In this document: in pieces, positions 16,799 through 25,650 of the stretch
Layout of the letters: each line of letters begins with the position of its first letter
Numbering within the stretch: position 1 is the stretch's first letter
Source of the DNA: Microbacterium sp. EST19A
GTDB lineage: Bacteria; Actinomycetota; Actinomycetes; Actinomycetales; Microbacteriaceae
NCBI RefSeq assembly: GCF_019969685.1
Contig: NZ_JAHXYZ010000001.1
Span: 1,302,001-1,366,000, forward strand
Reading direction: 5' to 3'
DNA length: 64,000 nucleotides
Program-made: the position numbers and the translations under genes
Notes under the pieces: generated by a model
What the model saw: the letters and a program-made list of their open reading frames with translations, nothing else
Database searches by the model: none
Told to the model about the DNA's origin: nothing

Positions 16799-18952
16799 AT
16801 GACCGTGACCACCCCCGAAACCGGCTTCCGTGCGCGCCTGCAGCGGCTCGCGCGCAGGACCGCCGTCTTCGCGATCGCGCTGACCATCGGGGGATTCGTC
16901 GCACCCGGCGCCGCCACAGCTGCCGAGACGCCGCCCGCAGACGACGAGCAGAGCGTCGAGCTGCACGTCTCCGCCGGTCTACGCGGCACGGTCGCGCCCG
17001 GGTCTTCGACCTCGGCCGTCCTCACGGTGCGCAACCGCACCGACTCGGAACTGACCGACGGTCGCGTCCACGTCGAGATCGGCCGCACGCCGTTGGCCGA
17101 CGACGCCGGCCTCACGTCCTGGCTCGACGACGAAGACGCCGCAGGAGACTTCACGACGATCGGGAGCGAGAGCACCGAGGCCATCGCGGCCGGCGAATCG
17201 GCGACCACGACGATCTTCGTGCCGGAGGACACGCTCGGCGAGCTCGCGCCGGGGATCTACCCGCTGCGGGCAGAGCTGACCGGCGCGACCACCGGCGGAC
17301 CGGCCGCGGATGACGCGGTCGAACAGGACACGACGGCGACGAGCGTCCTCATCGTGTCGGCGGCCTCTTCGTCACTCGTCGGCGTGATCGTTCCGATCAC
17401 CGCCACGCCTGCGGACGGCGCATTGCTCACGTCGGACGAGATCGCGGCGCTCACCGCACCGGAGGGCGCCCTGACCGCGCAACTCGACGGCGTCGCAGGA
17501 ACCACCGCCGTCCTCGCGATCGACCCGTCGATCCTCGCCGCGATCCGAGCTCTCGGCTCCGCCGCGCCGGAACAGGCGATGGACTGGATCAGCCGGCTGG
17601 ACCAGCTCCCCAACGCCCGGTTCGCGCTGCAGTTCGGCGATGCCGATGCCGGGGTGCAAGCACAGGCGAAGCTCCCGGAACTGCTGCAGCCGGTCACATT
17701 CGCGCCTTTCCTCAACCCGGCGAACTTCCCGGTGGAGCGTGTCACCCCGTCCCCGACGGATGCCGCCGACGGGACGGCCGAGCCGACGCCGACGCCGACC
17801 GAGACCCCCGCTCTTCCCGACGACGCGGAGCTCACCGACGTCGACGGTGCCCTGCCGCGCATCCTGTGGCCGCGCCCGGATGTCACGCTCGACGATCTCA
17901 CCGCCTTCGCGGGGTACCTCGGAGACAGCACGACGACGATCGTCTCCTCCGCCACGGTCGGCGGGCAGAGCGCAGCGCACGCGACGGCCGAGGGACACGA
18001 CATTCTCGTGACGGATGCCGCGACGTCGGCCTCACTCTCGGACGCTGCGGCGGAAGCCGACCCCGCCGCCCGTCAGCGGCTGCTCGCCGAGGCGGCCGCC
18101 CGGCTCTTCCTCGCCGAGGGTCGCGCCCCCGGTGCACCGCTGCTGATCGGGCTCGACCGCGACGAGACCCGCACCCCCGATGCGCTGCGTGAGGCGATCT
18201 CCGCCGCCGATTCGATCGGCTTCGACTTCGGCACCCTGCGCGACACCGCACCGGTCGCCGCCACGATCTCCGTCGAGACGGGAACCGGTGCCGCCGACGT
18301 CACGAACCTCCTCCTGGACGAGCAGTCCCTGGGGGCCTTCTCGACGATCCTCGCCGACCCGCAGGTGCTGCTCGGCCCGGAGCGCATCCGGATCCTGCGC
18401 ACGCTCGCCGTCAGCACCCCGGCGGACGCCTTCTCGGCAAGCGTCACCGCTCACCGCGCGGTCACCACGGCGACGCTCGGTGCCGTCAGCATCCCGCAGT
18501 CGAGCACCATCCAGTTGCTCTCGGCCAACGCCGACCTGCCGATCGGCGTGCGCAACGACCTGCCCTGGCCGGTGACCGTGCAGCTCACGGCGTCGCCGAC
18601 GGATCCCCGGCTCGAAGTGAAGCCTCTGATCGAGACGGTCGTGCAGGCGAACAGCACCACCCGTGTGAAGGTGCCCGTCTCAGCCCGCGTCGGCAGCGGC
18701 GAGGTCGACCTGCGGCTCGGTCTCCTGAGCCCCACGGGCGTGCAGATCCAGAGCGACCAGATCATCCGGGTCGCCGTGCGCGCGGAGTGGGAGACGATCG
18801 GCCTCGGCATCTTCGGCGGACTCACCGTGCTGCTGATCGGCCTCGGCGTGGTCCGCACCGTGCTGCGCAAGCGCCGCGAAGCCGCCGAGGAGGCCGCAGC
18901 CGATGCCGCCGCACTCGAAGCCGCCGAGCCGAAGGACGGCCGGGGTGAGTAG
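16799..18952 (+). CDS. secreted DUF6049 family protein (Rv3909-like)
   Basis: This 717-residue exported protein has a signal peptide at about residues 1-43 (ALTIGGFVAPGAATAA). A large extracytoplasmic beta-rich region contains an acidic Pro/Thr insertion around EPTPTPTETPALPDD. A C-terminal helix, IGLGIFGGLTVLLIGLGVV, is followed by a basic, then Ala/Glu-rich tail. Its position directly before murJ is conserved in Actinobacteria, as for Mycobacterium tuberculosis Rv3909-Rv3910. A role in peptidoglycan or envelope assembly is therefore inferred. The last 8 nt overlap the GTG of murJ, which implies translational coupling. Confidence 0.85.
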   Translation: MTVTTPETGFRARLQRLARRTAVFAIALTIGGFVAPGAATAAETPPADDEQSVELHVSAGLRGTVAPGSSTSAVLTVRNRTDSELTDGRVHVEIGRTPLADDAGLTSWLDDEDAAGDFTTIGSESTEAIAAGESATTTIFVPEDTLGELAPGIYPLRAELTGATTGGPAADDAVEQDTTATSVLIVSAASSSLVGVIVPITATPADGALLTSDEIAALTAPEGALTAQLDGVAGTTAVLAIDPSILAAIRALGSAAPEQAMDWISRLDQLPNARFALQFGDADAGVQAQAKLPELLQPVTFAPFLNPANFPVERVTPSPTDAADGTAEPTPTPTETPALPDDAELTDVDGALPRILWPRPDVTLDDLTAFAGYLGDSTTTIVSSATVGGQSAAHATAEGHDILVTDAATSASLSDAAAEADPAARQRLLAEAAARLFLAEGRAPGAPLLIGLDRDETRTPDALREAISAADSIGFDFGTLRDTAPVAATISVETGTGAADVTNLLLDEQSLGAFSTILADPQVLLGPERIRILRTLAVSTPADAFSASVTAHRAVTTATLGAVSIPQSSTIQLLSANADLPIGVRNDLPWPVTVQLTASPTDPRLEVKPLIETVVQANSTTRVKVPVSARVGSGEVDLRLGLLSPTGVQIQSDQIIRVAVRAEWETIGLGIFGGLTVLLIGLGVVRTVLRKRREAAEEAAADAAALEAAEPKDGRGE

Positions 18953-20561
18953 TCTCGGGCGCGCCAGCGCCGTCATCGGTGCCGGCACCCTCGTCTCGCG
19001 CGTCACCGGGCTCCTGCGCAGCATCGTGCTCGTGGGGGTGCTCGGCGCCGTGGGTTCGGAGGCGGCGGACGCCTTCACGTTCGCGAACACGCTGCCGAAC
19101 AGCGTCTTCTCCCTGATCTCCGTCGGCGTACTCACCGCCGTGATCGTTCCGCAGATCGTGAAAGCGACAGCGGATGCCGATGGCGGCAACGCCTTCATCT
19201 CGAAGCTGTTCACACTCGGCACCGTCGTGCTGGTCGCCACCACGCTCGTCGCGACCATCGCCGCTCCGTGGCTGGTGGTGCTCGTGGCGGGTCGGGCTCC
19301 GCTCGACGCCCAGGCGCTCGCGACGGCTCTCGCCTACTGGTGCCTGCCCCAGATCCTCTTCTACGGCCTCTACGCGCTGCTCGGCGAGGCCCTGAACGCC
19401 CGTCGCATCTTCGGTCCGTTCACCTGGGCACCGGTCATCAACAACATCGTGTCGATCGTCGGCTTCGTCCTCATCGGCGCGCTTTTCGCCCCGGTCCCCA
19501 CCAAGGCCGCCGAGTGGACGCCGTTGATGATCACGACGCTCGGCGCCACGGCGACGCTCGGCATCGCCCTGCAGGCCGTCGTGCTGCTCGTCTTCTGGCG
19601 GCGCACCGGCCTCGCCCTCAAGCCGGACTTCCACTGGCGGGGCGTCGGGCTCGGAGCCGTGGGCAAGCTCGCCGGCTGGACCTTCCTGATGGCGTTCGCG
19701 AGCCTCGCCGCCGGCGTGCTCCAGGGCAACATCGTGAGCGAGGCCTCAGGATCCGGGGCCTCCGCGACGGTGACGGCCAATGCCTGGCTGATCTTCATGC
19801 TGCCGTACTCGGTGATCGTCCTGTCGATCGGCACCCCCTACTTCACCCAGATCAGCGAGCACGCCGCGGCCGGTCGCGACGCCGAGGTCCGCGCGGACAT
19901 CTCTCGCAGCATCCGCACCCTGCTCTTCTTCATCGTCGCCGCCGTCGCGGCCGTCGCGGCCGCCGCGATACCGGCCTCCCGCGTTTTCACGAGCTCGCCG
20001 GACGACGCCGAAGCGGCCGCGCTGGTGCTTCTCTGCTACCTGGTGAGCCTCATCCCCCTCACGATCCTCTTCATCGTGCAGCGCACGTTCTACGCCTACG
20101 ACGACACCCGCACACCCTTCTGGTTCACGATCTTCCAGTGCGGTCTCATCGTCGCCACCGCCCTGATCGCGTGGGGTCTGCTCGAAGCCGACGTGATCCC
20201 GATCACCGCCCTGGCGGCCGCAGTCGCTCTCGGCCAGTCGCTGGCGAGCACCATCCAGGCGATCGTCGCCACCTGGCTTCTGCACCGCAAGATCGGCGGT
20301 CTCGGCATCCGATCCTGGGTCGTGACGATCCTCCGCTTTGCGGTCGCCGCGATCCCTGCGGGCCTCGCCGGCTGGGGCATATTCCTCGCCTTCGGGGGGA
20401 GCGCAGGCTGGACCGCCTCGGACAAGATCCAAGGCGCCATCGGCACCGCGATCATCGGGCTCGTCGTGGTCGTCGTGTACCTCGGGATCCTCGCTCTCCT
20501 GCGAGCGCCGGAGCTGAAGGTCGCCGGCACCCTGGTGCGCCGATTCCTGCCAGGTCGCTGA
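18945..20561 (+). CDS. murJ: lipid II flippase MurJ
   Basis: This 538-residue membrane protein of the MOP superfamily has about 14 helices. It flips lipid-linked peptidoglycan precursor across the membrane. The opening SAVIGAGTLVSRVTGLLRS matches the MurJ helix 1 pattern with its conserved arginines, and later stretches such as LLGEALNARRIFGPFTWAP and VQRTFYAYDDTRTPFW are typical. The GTG at 18945 is preferred to an ATG at 18903, because AAGGA lies about 8 nt upstream and the overlap with the preceding stop is short. No C-terminal kinase-like extension is present, unlike mycobacterial MviN. Confidence 0.93.
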   Translation: MSSLGRASAVIGAGTLVSRVTGLLRSIVLVGVLGAVGSEAADAFTFANTLPNSVFSLISVGVLTAVIVPQIVKATADADGGNAFISKLFTLGTVVLVATTLVATIAAPWLVVLVAGRAPLDAQALATALAYWCLPQILFYGLYALLGEALNARRIFGPFTWAPVINNIVSIVGFVLIGALFAPVPTKAAEWTPLMITTLGATATLGIALQAVVLLVFWRRTGLALKPDFHWRGVGLGAVGKLAGWTFLMAFASLAAGVLQGNIVSEASGSGASATVTANAWLIFMLPYSVIVLSIGTPYFTQISEHAAAGRDAEVRADISRSIRTLLFFIVAAVAAVAAAAIPASRVFTSSPDDAEAAALVLLCYLVSLIPLTILFIVQRTFYAYDDTRTPFWFTIFQCGLIVATALIAWGLLEADVIPITALAAAVALGQSLASTIQAIVATWLLHRKIGGLGIRSWVVTILRFAVAAIPAGLAGWGIFLAFGGSAGWTASDKIQGAIGTAIIGLVVVVVYLGILALLRAPELKVAGTLVRRFLPGR

Positions 20562-20661
20562 CTCCCGCCAGGCACTCAGCGCAGGGAATGCCGCGCGGTT
20601 ACCATGGGTTGAAGTACTCGGGCCGTCTTTCGACGGATCCCATTTCTCAGACGGAGAGCAC

Positions 20662-21636
20662 ATGCGTCAGGTCATCATCATCGGTTCCGGCCCTGCCGGC
20701 TTCACGGCCGCCATCTACGCTGCCCGCGCGAACCTCAAGCCGCTGCTCATCGCGAGCTCGGTCGAGGTCGGCGGCGAGCTGATGAACACCACCGAGGTCG
20801 AGAACTACCCGGGCTTCCCCGAGGGCATCCAGGGACCCGAGCTCATGGCGAAGTTCCAGGAGCAGGCAGAGAAGTTCGGCACCGAGGTGCTCTACGACGA
20901 CGTCACCGACCTGCAGCTCGACGGTCCGGTCAAGACGGTCACGCTCGGCAGCGGCGCGGTGCACGAGACGCAGACGCTGATCTACGCGACCGGCTCCGCC
21001 TACCGCAAGCTCCACATCGACGGCGAAGAGCGCCTCTCGGGCTACGGCGTCTCCTGGTGCGCCACCTGCGACGGGTTCTTCTTCCGCCAGAAGACGATCG
21101 CGGTCGTCGGCGGCGGCGACTCCGCCATGGAAGAGGCCACGTTCCTCACCCGCTTCGCCGACAAGGTCTACGTCATCCACCGCAAGGACACCCTCCGCGC
21201 GTCGAAGATCATGCAGGAGCGCGCCTTCGCGAACGAGAAGATCGAGTTCGTGTGGAACAGCGAGGTCGCCGAGGTGCTCGGTGGCGACTCCGTCAGCGGC
21301 GTGCAGCTGCGCAACACCGTCGACGGCACGCTGAGCGACCTGCCGCTGGACGGCCTGTTCATCGCGATCGGCAACGACCCGCGCACGCACCTCGTGCACG
21401 ACAAGCTGAAGCTGACCGCCGAGGGCACGATCTGGGTCGACGGCCGTTCCTCGGTCACGTCGGTCCCCGGTGTCTTCGCCGCCGGCGACGTCATCGACCC
21501 GACCTACCGTCAGGCCATCACGGCTGCCGGCACAGGCACGGTCGCCGCCCTCGACGCGGAGCACTTCCTCGCGGATTTTGAGGACGCCTCCGTGGAGGTC
21601 CCCGCTGCGGAGGCCGCCGAGATCCTCACCGCGTAG
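20662..21636 (+). CDS. trxB: thioredoxin reductase
   Basis: This 324-residue FAD/NADPH enzyme reduces thioredoxin. The FAD motif GSGPAG is at residues 9-14, the redox-active pair is Cys133-Ala-Thr-Cys136 (SWCATCDGFFF), the NADPH motif is VVGGGDSAMEEA, and the C-terminal FAD contact is VFAAGDVIDPTYRQAITAAG. The length is standard for the low-molecular-weight type. A GGAGAG precedes the ATG. trxA follows 67 bp downstream, so the pair forms the complete thioredoxin system. No sigM-like gene lies between murJ and trxB, as it does in mycobacteria. Confidence 0.96.
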   Translation: MRQVIIIGSGPAGFTAAIYAARANLKPLLIASSVEVGGELMNTTEVENYPGFPEGIQGPELMAKFQEQAEKFGTEVLYDDVTDLQLDGPVKTVTLGSGAVHETQTLIYATGSAYRKLHIDGEERLSGYGVSWCATCDGFFFRQKTIAVVGGGDSAMEEATFLTRFADKVYVIHRKDTLRASKIMQERAFANEKIEFVWNSEVAEVLGGDSVSGVQLRNTVDGTLSDLPLDGLFIAIGNDPRTHLVHDKLKLTAEGTIWVDGRSSVTSVPGVFAAGDVIDPTYRQAITAAGTGTVAALDAEHFLADFEDASVEVPAAEAAEILTA

Positions 21637-21703
21637 GCACGCGGGAACAGTTTCACCTCGTCCGCTGTTGTAACGGACGAACCTCGAATCAAGGAGAACT
21701 CTG

Positions 21704-22027
21704 ATGAGTGCAAAGGCTACGAGCCAGGCGACCTGGGAACAGGACGTTCTGCAGGCCGACGGTCCCGTGCTGGTGGACTTCTGGGCCGAGTGGTGCGGTC
21801 CCTGTCGTATGGTCGCGCCGGTTCTGGACGAGATCCAGGCCGACAACCCCGACAAGATCACCATCCTCAAGCTCAACGTCGACGAGAACCCCGAACTCGC
21901 GATGAAGTACCAGATCACGTCGATCCCGGCGATGAAGGTGTTCGACGGCGGTGAGGTCAAGACGACCATCATCGGCGCCAAGCCCAAGTTCGCGCTCGAG
22001 AAGGACCTCGCCGCATTCATCGGCTGA
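21704..22027 (+). CDS. trxA: thioredoxin
   Basis: This 107-residue thioredoxin has the active site Trp30-Cys31-Gly-Pro-Cys34 in FWAEWCGPCRMVAP, the buried aspartate region VLVDFWA and the cis-proline loop TSIPAMKVF. It is the electron donor for ribonucleotide reductase, peroxiredoxins and other disulfide enzymes. A strong AAGGAG lies upstream of the ATG. It is the last gene before a strong terminator at 22047-22078. Confidence 0.96.
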   Translation: MSAKATSQATWEQDVLQADGPVLVDFWAEWCGPCRMVAPVLDEIQADNPDKITILKLNVDENPELAMKYQITSIPAMKVFDGGEVKTTIIGAKPKFALEKDLAAFIG

Positions 22028-22046
22028 TCCTCTGAGACCCAGCAGG

Positions 22047-22078
22047 GGCCGTCACTTCTTCGGAAGTGGCGGCCTTTT
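22047..22078 (+). terminator. rho-independent terminator after trxA
   Basis: The 12-bp arms GGCCGTCACTTC and GAAGTGGCGGCC (one G-T pair) surround a TTCG tetraloop, and TTTT follows. Confidence 0.88.
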
Positions 22079-22092
22079 CTGTGTCCAGCAAC

Positions 22093-22125
22093 GGTCGTTG
22101 AGCGAGCAGAACGAGACGAAACGCG
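22093..22125 (+). repeat. second repeat family (GGTCGTTGAGCGAG...GAGACGAAACGC), copy 1
   Basis: GGTCGTTGAGCGAG, a short spacer and ACGAGACGAAACGC resemble the reverse complement of 35447-35478. It lies 15 bp before the palindromic repeat copy at 22141. Elements of this type are scattered between genes in Microbacterium as I recall it; that is memory, not a search. Confidence 0.6.
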
Positions 22126-22140
22126 TGGGGTCCGGGCTCC

Positions 22141-22218
22141 GGGATGTTCCCCTCTCTCGCAGAGCGGGCTCCCTCCCGCTGCGCGGGCCCCTCCCGATGC
22201 TCGTTCGGGGAACATCCC
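22141..22218 (-). repeat. palindromic intergenic repeat, copy A
   Basis: The outer arms GGGATGTTCCCC (22141-22152) and GGGGAACATCCC (22207-22218) are perfectly complementary over 12 bp. Between them is the family core in reverse orientation: an inner hairpin CCCGC-TGC-GCGGG flanked by AGAGCGGGCTCCCT and CCCTCCCGATGCTCG. It lies between the trxA terminator and the convergent GrpB gene. Its outer arms match no other copy. Confidence 0.8.
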
Positions 22219-22291
22219 TGCGCCCTGCGCTTCGCGGACGGGAGCAGTGATACGGGGTGCGGGACACAGCGGGTGTTACGGCGGGGGCGCC

Positions 22292-22822
22292 TCAGGCCTT
22301 GTCGGAGACGGGGACGGGCGGAAGGCCTCGGGCGGCGCGGGCGCGGTCGACGAGGTCCTGGATGACGGGCGTCTTGGCGGCGTTGTAGGTCGAGGTGCCG
22401 CGGGCGGCGACGGCCACGGCATCGCACTTCGCGTGGGTGTAGCGGTCGGCATCCTCGGGGTGGGCACGCAGCCAGTCACGCAGGATGCGCTGGTTCACGG
22501 TCTCCCAGTCCGATGCGGGGAAGAAGTGCGCGATGCGCGTGCGGATGCCGTCCTGCTCGAACACCATCACCGGGTGGCTCTGCACGCTGCTGCCGCGGCG
22601 CCAGCCGAGCGCTTCCAGGCCCGATCGGTGGGCATCGAAGTCGTCGATGCCCTCGACGCGGACGGCCACGTCGATGATCGGCTTGGCACGCATGCCGGGA
22701 ACCGCCGTCGATCCGATGTGCTCGATCAGCCACTCCGGGCTGCCGTGTGTGCGGATCTCCGCCGCGATCTCCTCGAACTGCTGCGGCCAGCGCGGGTCGT
22801 ACGACACCAGCATCCGTGGCAT
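22292..22822 (-). CDS. GrpB family protein (nucleotidyltransferase-like)
   Basis: This 176-residue protein shows the GrpB/UPF0157 signature: LIEHIGSTAVPGMRAKPIIDVAV (residues about 32-55), an opening YDPRWPQQFEEIAAEI, and FEQDGIRTRIAHFF. The family has a nucleotidyltransferase fold related to antibiotic adenylyltransferases, and its in vivo role is mostly unknown. A C-terminal domain of about 70 residues contains DWLRAHPEDADRYTHAK, typical of the family's end. The start immediately follows the stop of the small upstream gene, with 1 bp between them, so the two are co-transcribed. Confidence 0.85.
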   Translation of the reverse strand: MPRMLVSYDPRWPQQFEEIAAEIRTHGSPEWLIEHIGSTAVPGMRAKPIIDVAVRVEGIDDFDAHRSGLEALGWRRGSSVQSHPVMVFEQDGIRTRIAHFFPASDWETVNQRILRDWLRAHPEDADRYTHAKCDAVAVAARGTSTYNAAKTPVIQDLVDRARAARGLPPVPVSDKA

Positions 22823-22823
22823 G

Positions 22824-23162
22824 TCAGGAAGGAGCGTCGGCGACCGTCGGGTCCCAGCGGCGATGGCGCTGCTTCTCGTCGAGCAGCCCCCAGACCGCCG
22901 GGGTCAGCTCGGGATACTCCAGCGCGATCTGCCGCAGCACCCGGTAGTGACGCGCGGCATTCGGGCGCACCCCGTCGTTGGCGTTGATGTTGTCGGCCCG
23001 CAGCAGGTACACGACGAGCTCGTCGACGCTCGGCAGCTCCTCCATGAATTCCCACGGGTCTTCCCCGCCGAGGAGACGCTCCTGGATCAGCACGGCGAGT
23101 TCGTCGGCCGCCTCGGCACGCAGCACTTCGAGGCTGGCGCGGCGCTGAACGGACTCGGACAT
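22824..23162 (-). CDS. hypothetical protein of 112 residues
   Basis: This soluble, acidic protein has no recognised domain and no membrane segment. Predicted helical stretches include EVLRAEAADELAVLIQERLL and ARHYRVLRQIALEYPELTPAVWGLL. It sits between the sugar porter (9 bp upstream) and GrpB (1 bp downstream), all on the minus strand. The three genes therefore look like one operon placed between trxA and parB. Confidence 0.65.
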   Translation of the reverse strand: MSESVQRRASLEVLRAEAADELAVLIQERLLGGEDPWEFMEELPSVDELVVYLLRADNINANDGVRPNAARHYRVLRQIALEYPELTPAVWGLLDEKQRHRRWDPTVADAPS

Positions 23163-23171
23163 GCTTCCAGC

Positions 23172-24620
23172 CTACGTCCGACTGGGACGCCGCCGGCGCT
23201 CGACCTTCGTGTCTTCGCGCATCTCCTCGAGCTCTTTGCCCTTGGTCTCCGCGACCTTGAAGTACACGAAGAAGAACGACAGCAGGGCGAAGAACGCATA
23301 GAACCCGTAGGCGAAGGGCAGGCCGATCGCCGAGAACGCGGGGAACGTCGTCGAGATGAAGAAGTTCGCCACCCACTGCGCTGCGGCGGCCACCGCGAGG
23401 GCGCCGGCGCGGATGGAGTTCGGGAACATCTCCCCCAGAAGAACCCAGACCAGCGGCCCCCAGGTCGCTCCGAAGAACACCACGAAGCCGTTGGCGCAGA
23501 TCAGCGCGACTGTGGACCACGGATCGGGCAGCGTGACGGCTCCCTGGGCGTCCAACGTGCCGAACGAGAACGCGAGCGCCATCAGTCCGAGCGTCAGGGT
23601 CATGCCGACAGATCCCACCAGGAGCATGATCCGTCGACCGACGCGGTCGACGAGCAGGATCGCGATGATCGTGACGACGATGTTCGTCACCGAGGTGATC
23701 ACCGTGATCAGCAGGGCTTCCGACTCCCCGAATCCGACGGACTGCCACAGCGTCGTGGAGTAGTAGAAGATCACGTTGATGCCGACGAACTGCTGGAACA
23801 CCGAGAGCAGGATGCCGACCCACACGATCGGCTTCAGTCCGAGCCGGTTGCCGCGCAGATCACGCAGCGATTCGGTGCGCTCCGTGTTGAGCGTGCCGGT
23901 GATCTCTTCGATCTTCGCCTTCACATCGACCGCACCCGTGACCGTCGTCAGCACCTCGGATGCCTTCTCGATCTCGCCCTTCGCCACCAGGTATCGCGGA
24001 GATTCCGGCAGTCTCAGCGAGATGGCGCCGTAGACGATCGAAGGGACCGCACCGGCGATGAACATCCAGCGCCAGGCGTCGAGCCCCCAGAGCGGCTCAG
24101 CCGCTCCCCCGGCGACGTTGGCGAGCATCGCATCGGAGAGCAGGGCGATGAAGATACCGGTGACGATGGCCAGCTGCTGGAGCGAGCCCAGACGCCCGCG
24201 GATGTTGGCCGGCGAGACCTCGGCGATGTACGCCGGGGCGATGACGGATGCCGCACCGACACCGAGGCCGCCGATGACCCGCCAGATGATCAGATCGACG
24301 ACGCCGAACGAGAAGCCGGAGCCGAGCGACGACAGCAGGAAGAGCACGGCCGCGACGACCATGACCGGAATACGGCCGAAGCGATTCGCCAGCGGCCCGG
24401 CGAACCACGCACCCACCGCGCAGCCGATCAGTGCCGACGACACGGCGAAGCCCTTGAGTCCGACCCCGAGGTCGAAGCCCGATTGGCTGCCGGCCAGAGC
24501 ATCGACCGCGCCGTTGATCACGGCCGTATCGAAGCCGAACAGGAAGCCGCCGAGAGCGGCGGCGATGCTGACCGCGATGACGCGGCCTCGAATGGCTGAT
24601 CCGGGTTGTGTGCGCGACAT
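23172..24620 (-). CDS. sugar porter family MFS transporter
   Basis: This 482-residue protein with 12 predicted helices carries sugar porter signatures: GFLFGFDTAVINGA in helix 1, a motif A-type loop with GPLANRFGRIPVMV, PESPRYLVAKGE after helix 6, GINVIFYYSTTLWQ in helix 7, and VDRVGRRIML. It probably imports a hexose, pentose or polyol by proton symport. The start at 24620 has GGAGGGG about 6 nt upstream, whereas the alternative at 24638 has none. It lies upstream of the 112-residue gene and GrpB on the same strand, and downstream of parB. Confidence 0.92.
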   Translation of the reverse strand: MSRTQPGSAIRGRVIAVSIAAALGGFLFGFDTAVINGAVDALAGSQSGFDLGVGLKGFAVSSALIGCAVGAWFAGPLANRFGRIPVMVVAAVLFLLSSLGSGFSFGVVDLIIWRVIGGLGVGAASVIAPAYIAEVSPANIRGRLGSLQQLAIVTGIFIALLSDAMLANVAGGAAEPLWGLDAWRWMFIAGAVPSIVYGAISLRLPESPRYLVAKGEIEKASEVLTTVTGAVDVKAKIEEITGTLNTERTESLRDLRGNRLGLKPIVWVGILLSVFQQFVGINVIFYYSTTLWQSVGFGESEALLITVITSVTNIVVTIIAILLVDRVGRRIMLLVGSVGMTLTLGLMALAFSFGTLDAQGAVTLPDPWSTVALICANGFVVFFGATWGPLVWVLLGEMFPNSIRAGALAVAAAAQWVANFFISTTFPAFSAIGLPFAYGFYAFFALLSFFFVYFKVAETKGKELEEMREDTKVERRRRPSRT

Positions 24621-24681
24621 TGTGCCCCTCCTCGACATCTGGTGACGTGAGTCTAGGCCCGTCGGTGTGCTGACGCGCGGA

Positions 24682-25650
24682 TCAGCGCTTTCCGTATCCT
24701 TCTTCGCCGATTTCTTCGAGGATGCGGTTCAGATCCTGGATCGACGCGAAATCGATCGTGACCTGGCCTTTCCGTGCACCCAGAGCGATCTTCACTCGCG
24801 TGTTCAATCGGTCGCCGAGCTTGCCGGCGACCTCGTCGAGGTAGGCGCGGCGCGCCCCGGGAGTCGGCTTCGCGGACTTCCCGGCAGCGGTCGGCTGCGA
24901 CTTCGCGACCTCTTCCGTGGCACGCACCGAGAGATCCTCATTCACGACCTTGTCGGCCAGTCGCTGCATCGCCTCCGGCGTCTCGAGGCTCAGGATGGCC
25001 CGGGCATGACCGGCCGTGAGCACCCCCGCCGCGACCCTCTGCTGCACGGGCACGGGGAGCTTCAGCAGGCGGATCGTATTGCTGATCTGCGGACGCGACC
25101 GCCCGATTCTCGTCGCGAGCTCTTCCTGAGTGATGCCGAAGTCCTCGAGCAGCTGCTGGTAGGCGGATGCTTCCTCGAGAGGGTTGAGCTCCGAGCGGTG
25201 CAGGTTCTCGAGAAGCGCGTCGCGGAGGAGATCCTCGTCGGCGGTCTCGCGCACGATCACGGGGATCGTCTCGAGCCCGGCCTCACGGGCGGCGCGCGTA
25301 CGTCGCTCCCCCATGATCAGCTCGTACTCACCCTCGCTGTTCTTGCGGACGACCACCGGCTGCAGCACACCGAACTCGCGGACGCTGTGCACCAGCTCGG
25401 CGAGATCCTCGGGGTTGAAGTGCGTGCGCGGCTGACGCGGGTTCGGCACGATGCTGTTCGGGTCGACCTGCACCAGATGGATGCCGGGAACGGCCGCCAG
25501 CTCCTCCTGCTCACGCGCGACCGTGCTGGCCTGATCGTCGCTCGGCCGGAGATTCGCTCCCGGGAAGAACACGTCGACAGGACGCTCCGACTGATCCGCC
25601 GTGGGGATCAGGGCGCCGATGCCCCGACCCAGTCCAGTGCGCTTCGCCAT
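24682..25650 (-). CDS. parB: chromosome partitioning protein ParB
   Basis: This 322-residue CTP-dependent clamp loads at parS and spreads on DNA near the origin. A short N-terminal LGRGIGALIP segment matches the ParA-interacting peptide. A ParB/Srx domain includes the CTP-binding GERRTRAAREAGL and the LHRSELNPLEEA region, a helix-turn-helix reads LATRIGRSRPQISNTIRLL, and a C-terminal dimerisation domain follows. Two ATGs are possible. The second (25650) has an AAGGAG at 5 nt and is preferred; the first (25653) makes an ATGA overlap with the parA stop. It has eight candidate parS targets within 4 kb. Confidence 0.95.
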   Translation of the reverse strand: MAKRTGLGRGIGALIPTADQSERPVDVFFPGANLRPSDDQASTVAREQEELAAVPGIHLVQVDPNSIVPNPRQPRTHFNPEDLAELVHSVREFGVLQPVVVRKNSEGEYELIMGERRTRAAREAGLETIPVIVRETADEDLLRDALLENLHRSELNPLEEASAYQQLLEDFGITQEELATRIGRSRPQISNTIRLLKLPVPVQQRVAAGVLTAGHARAILSLETPEAMQRLADKVVNEDLSVRATEEVAKSQPTAAGKSAKPTPGARRAYLDEVAGKLGDRLNTRVKIALGARKGQVTIDFASIQDLNRILEEIGEEGYGKR

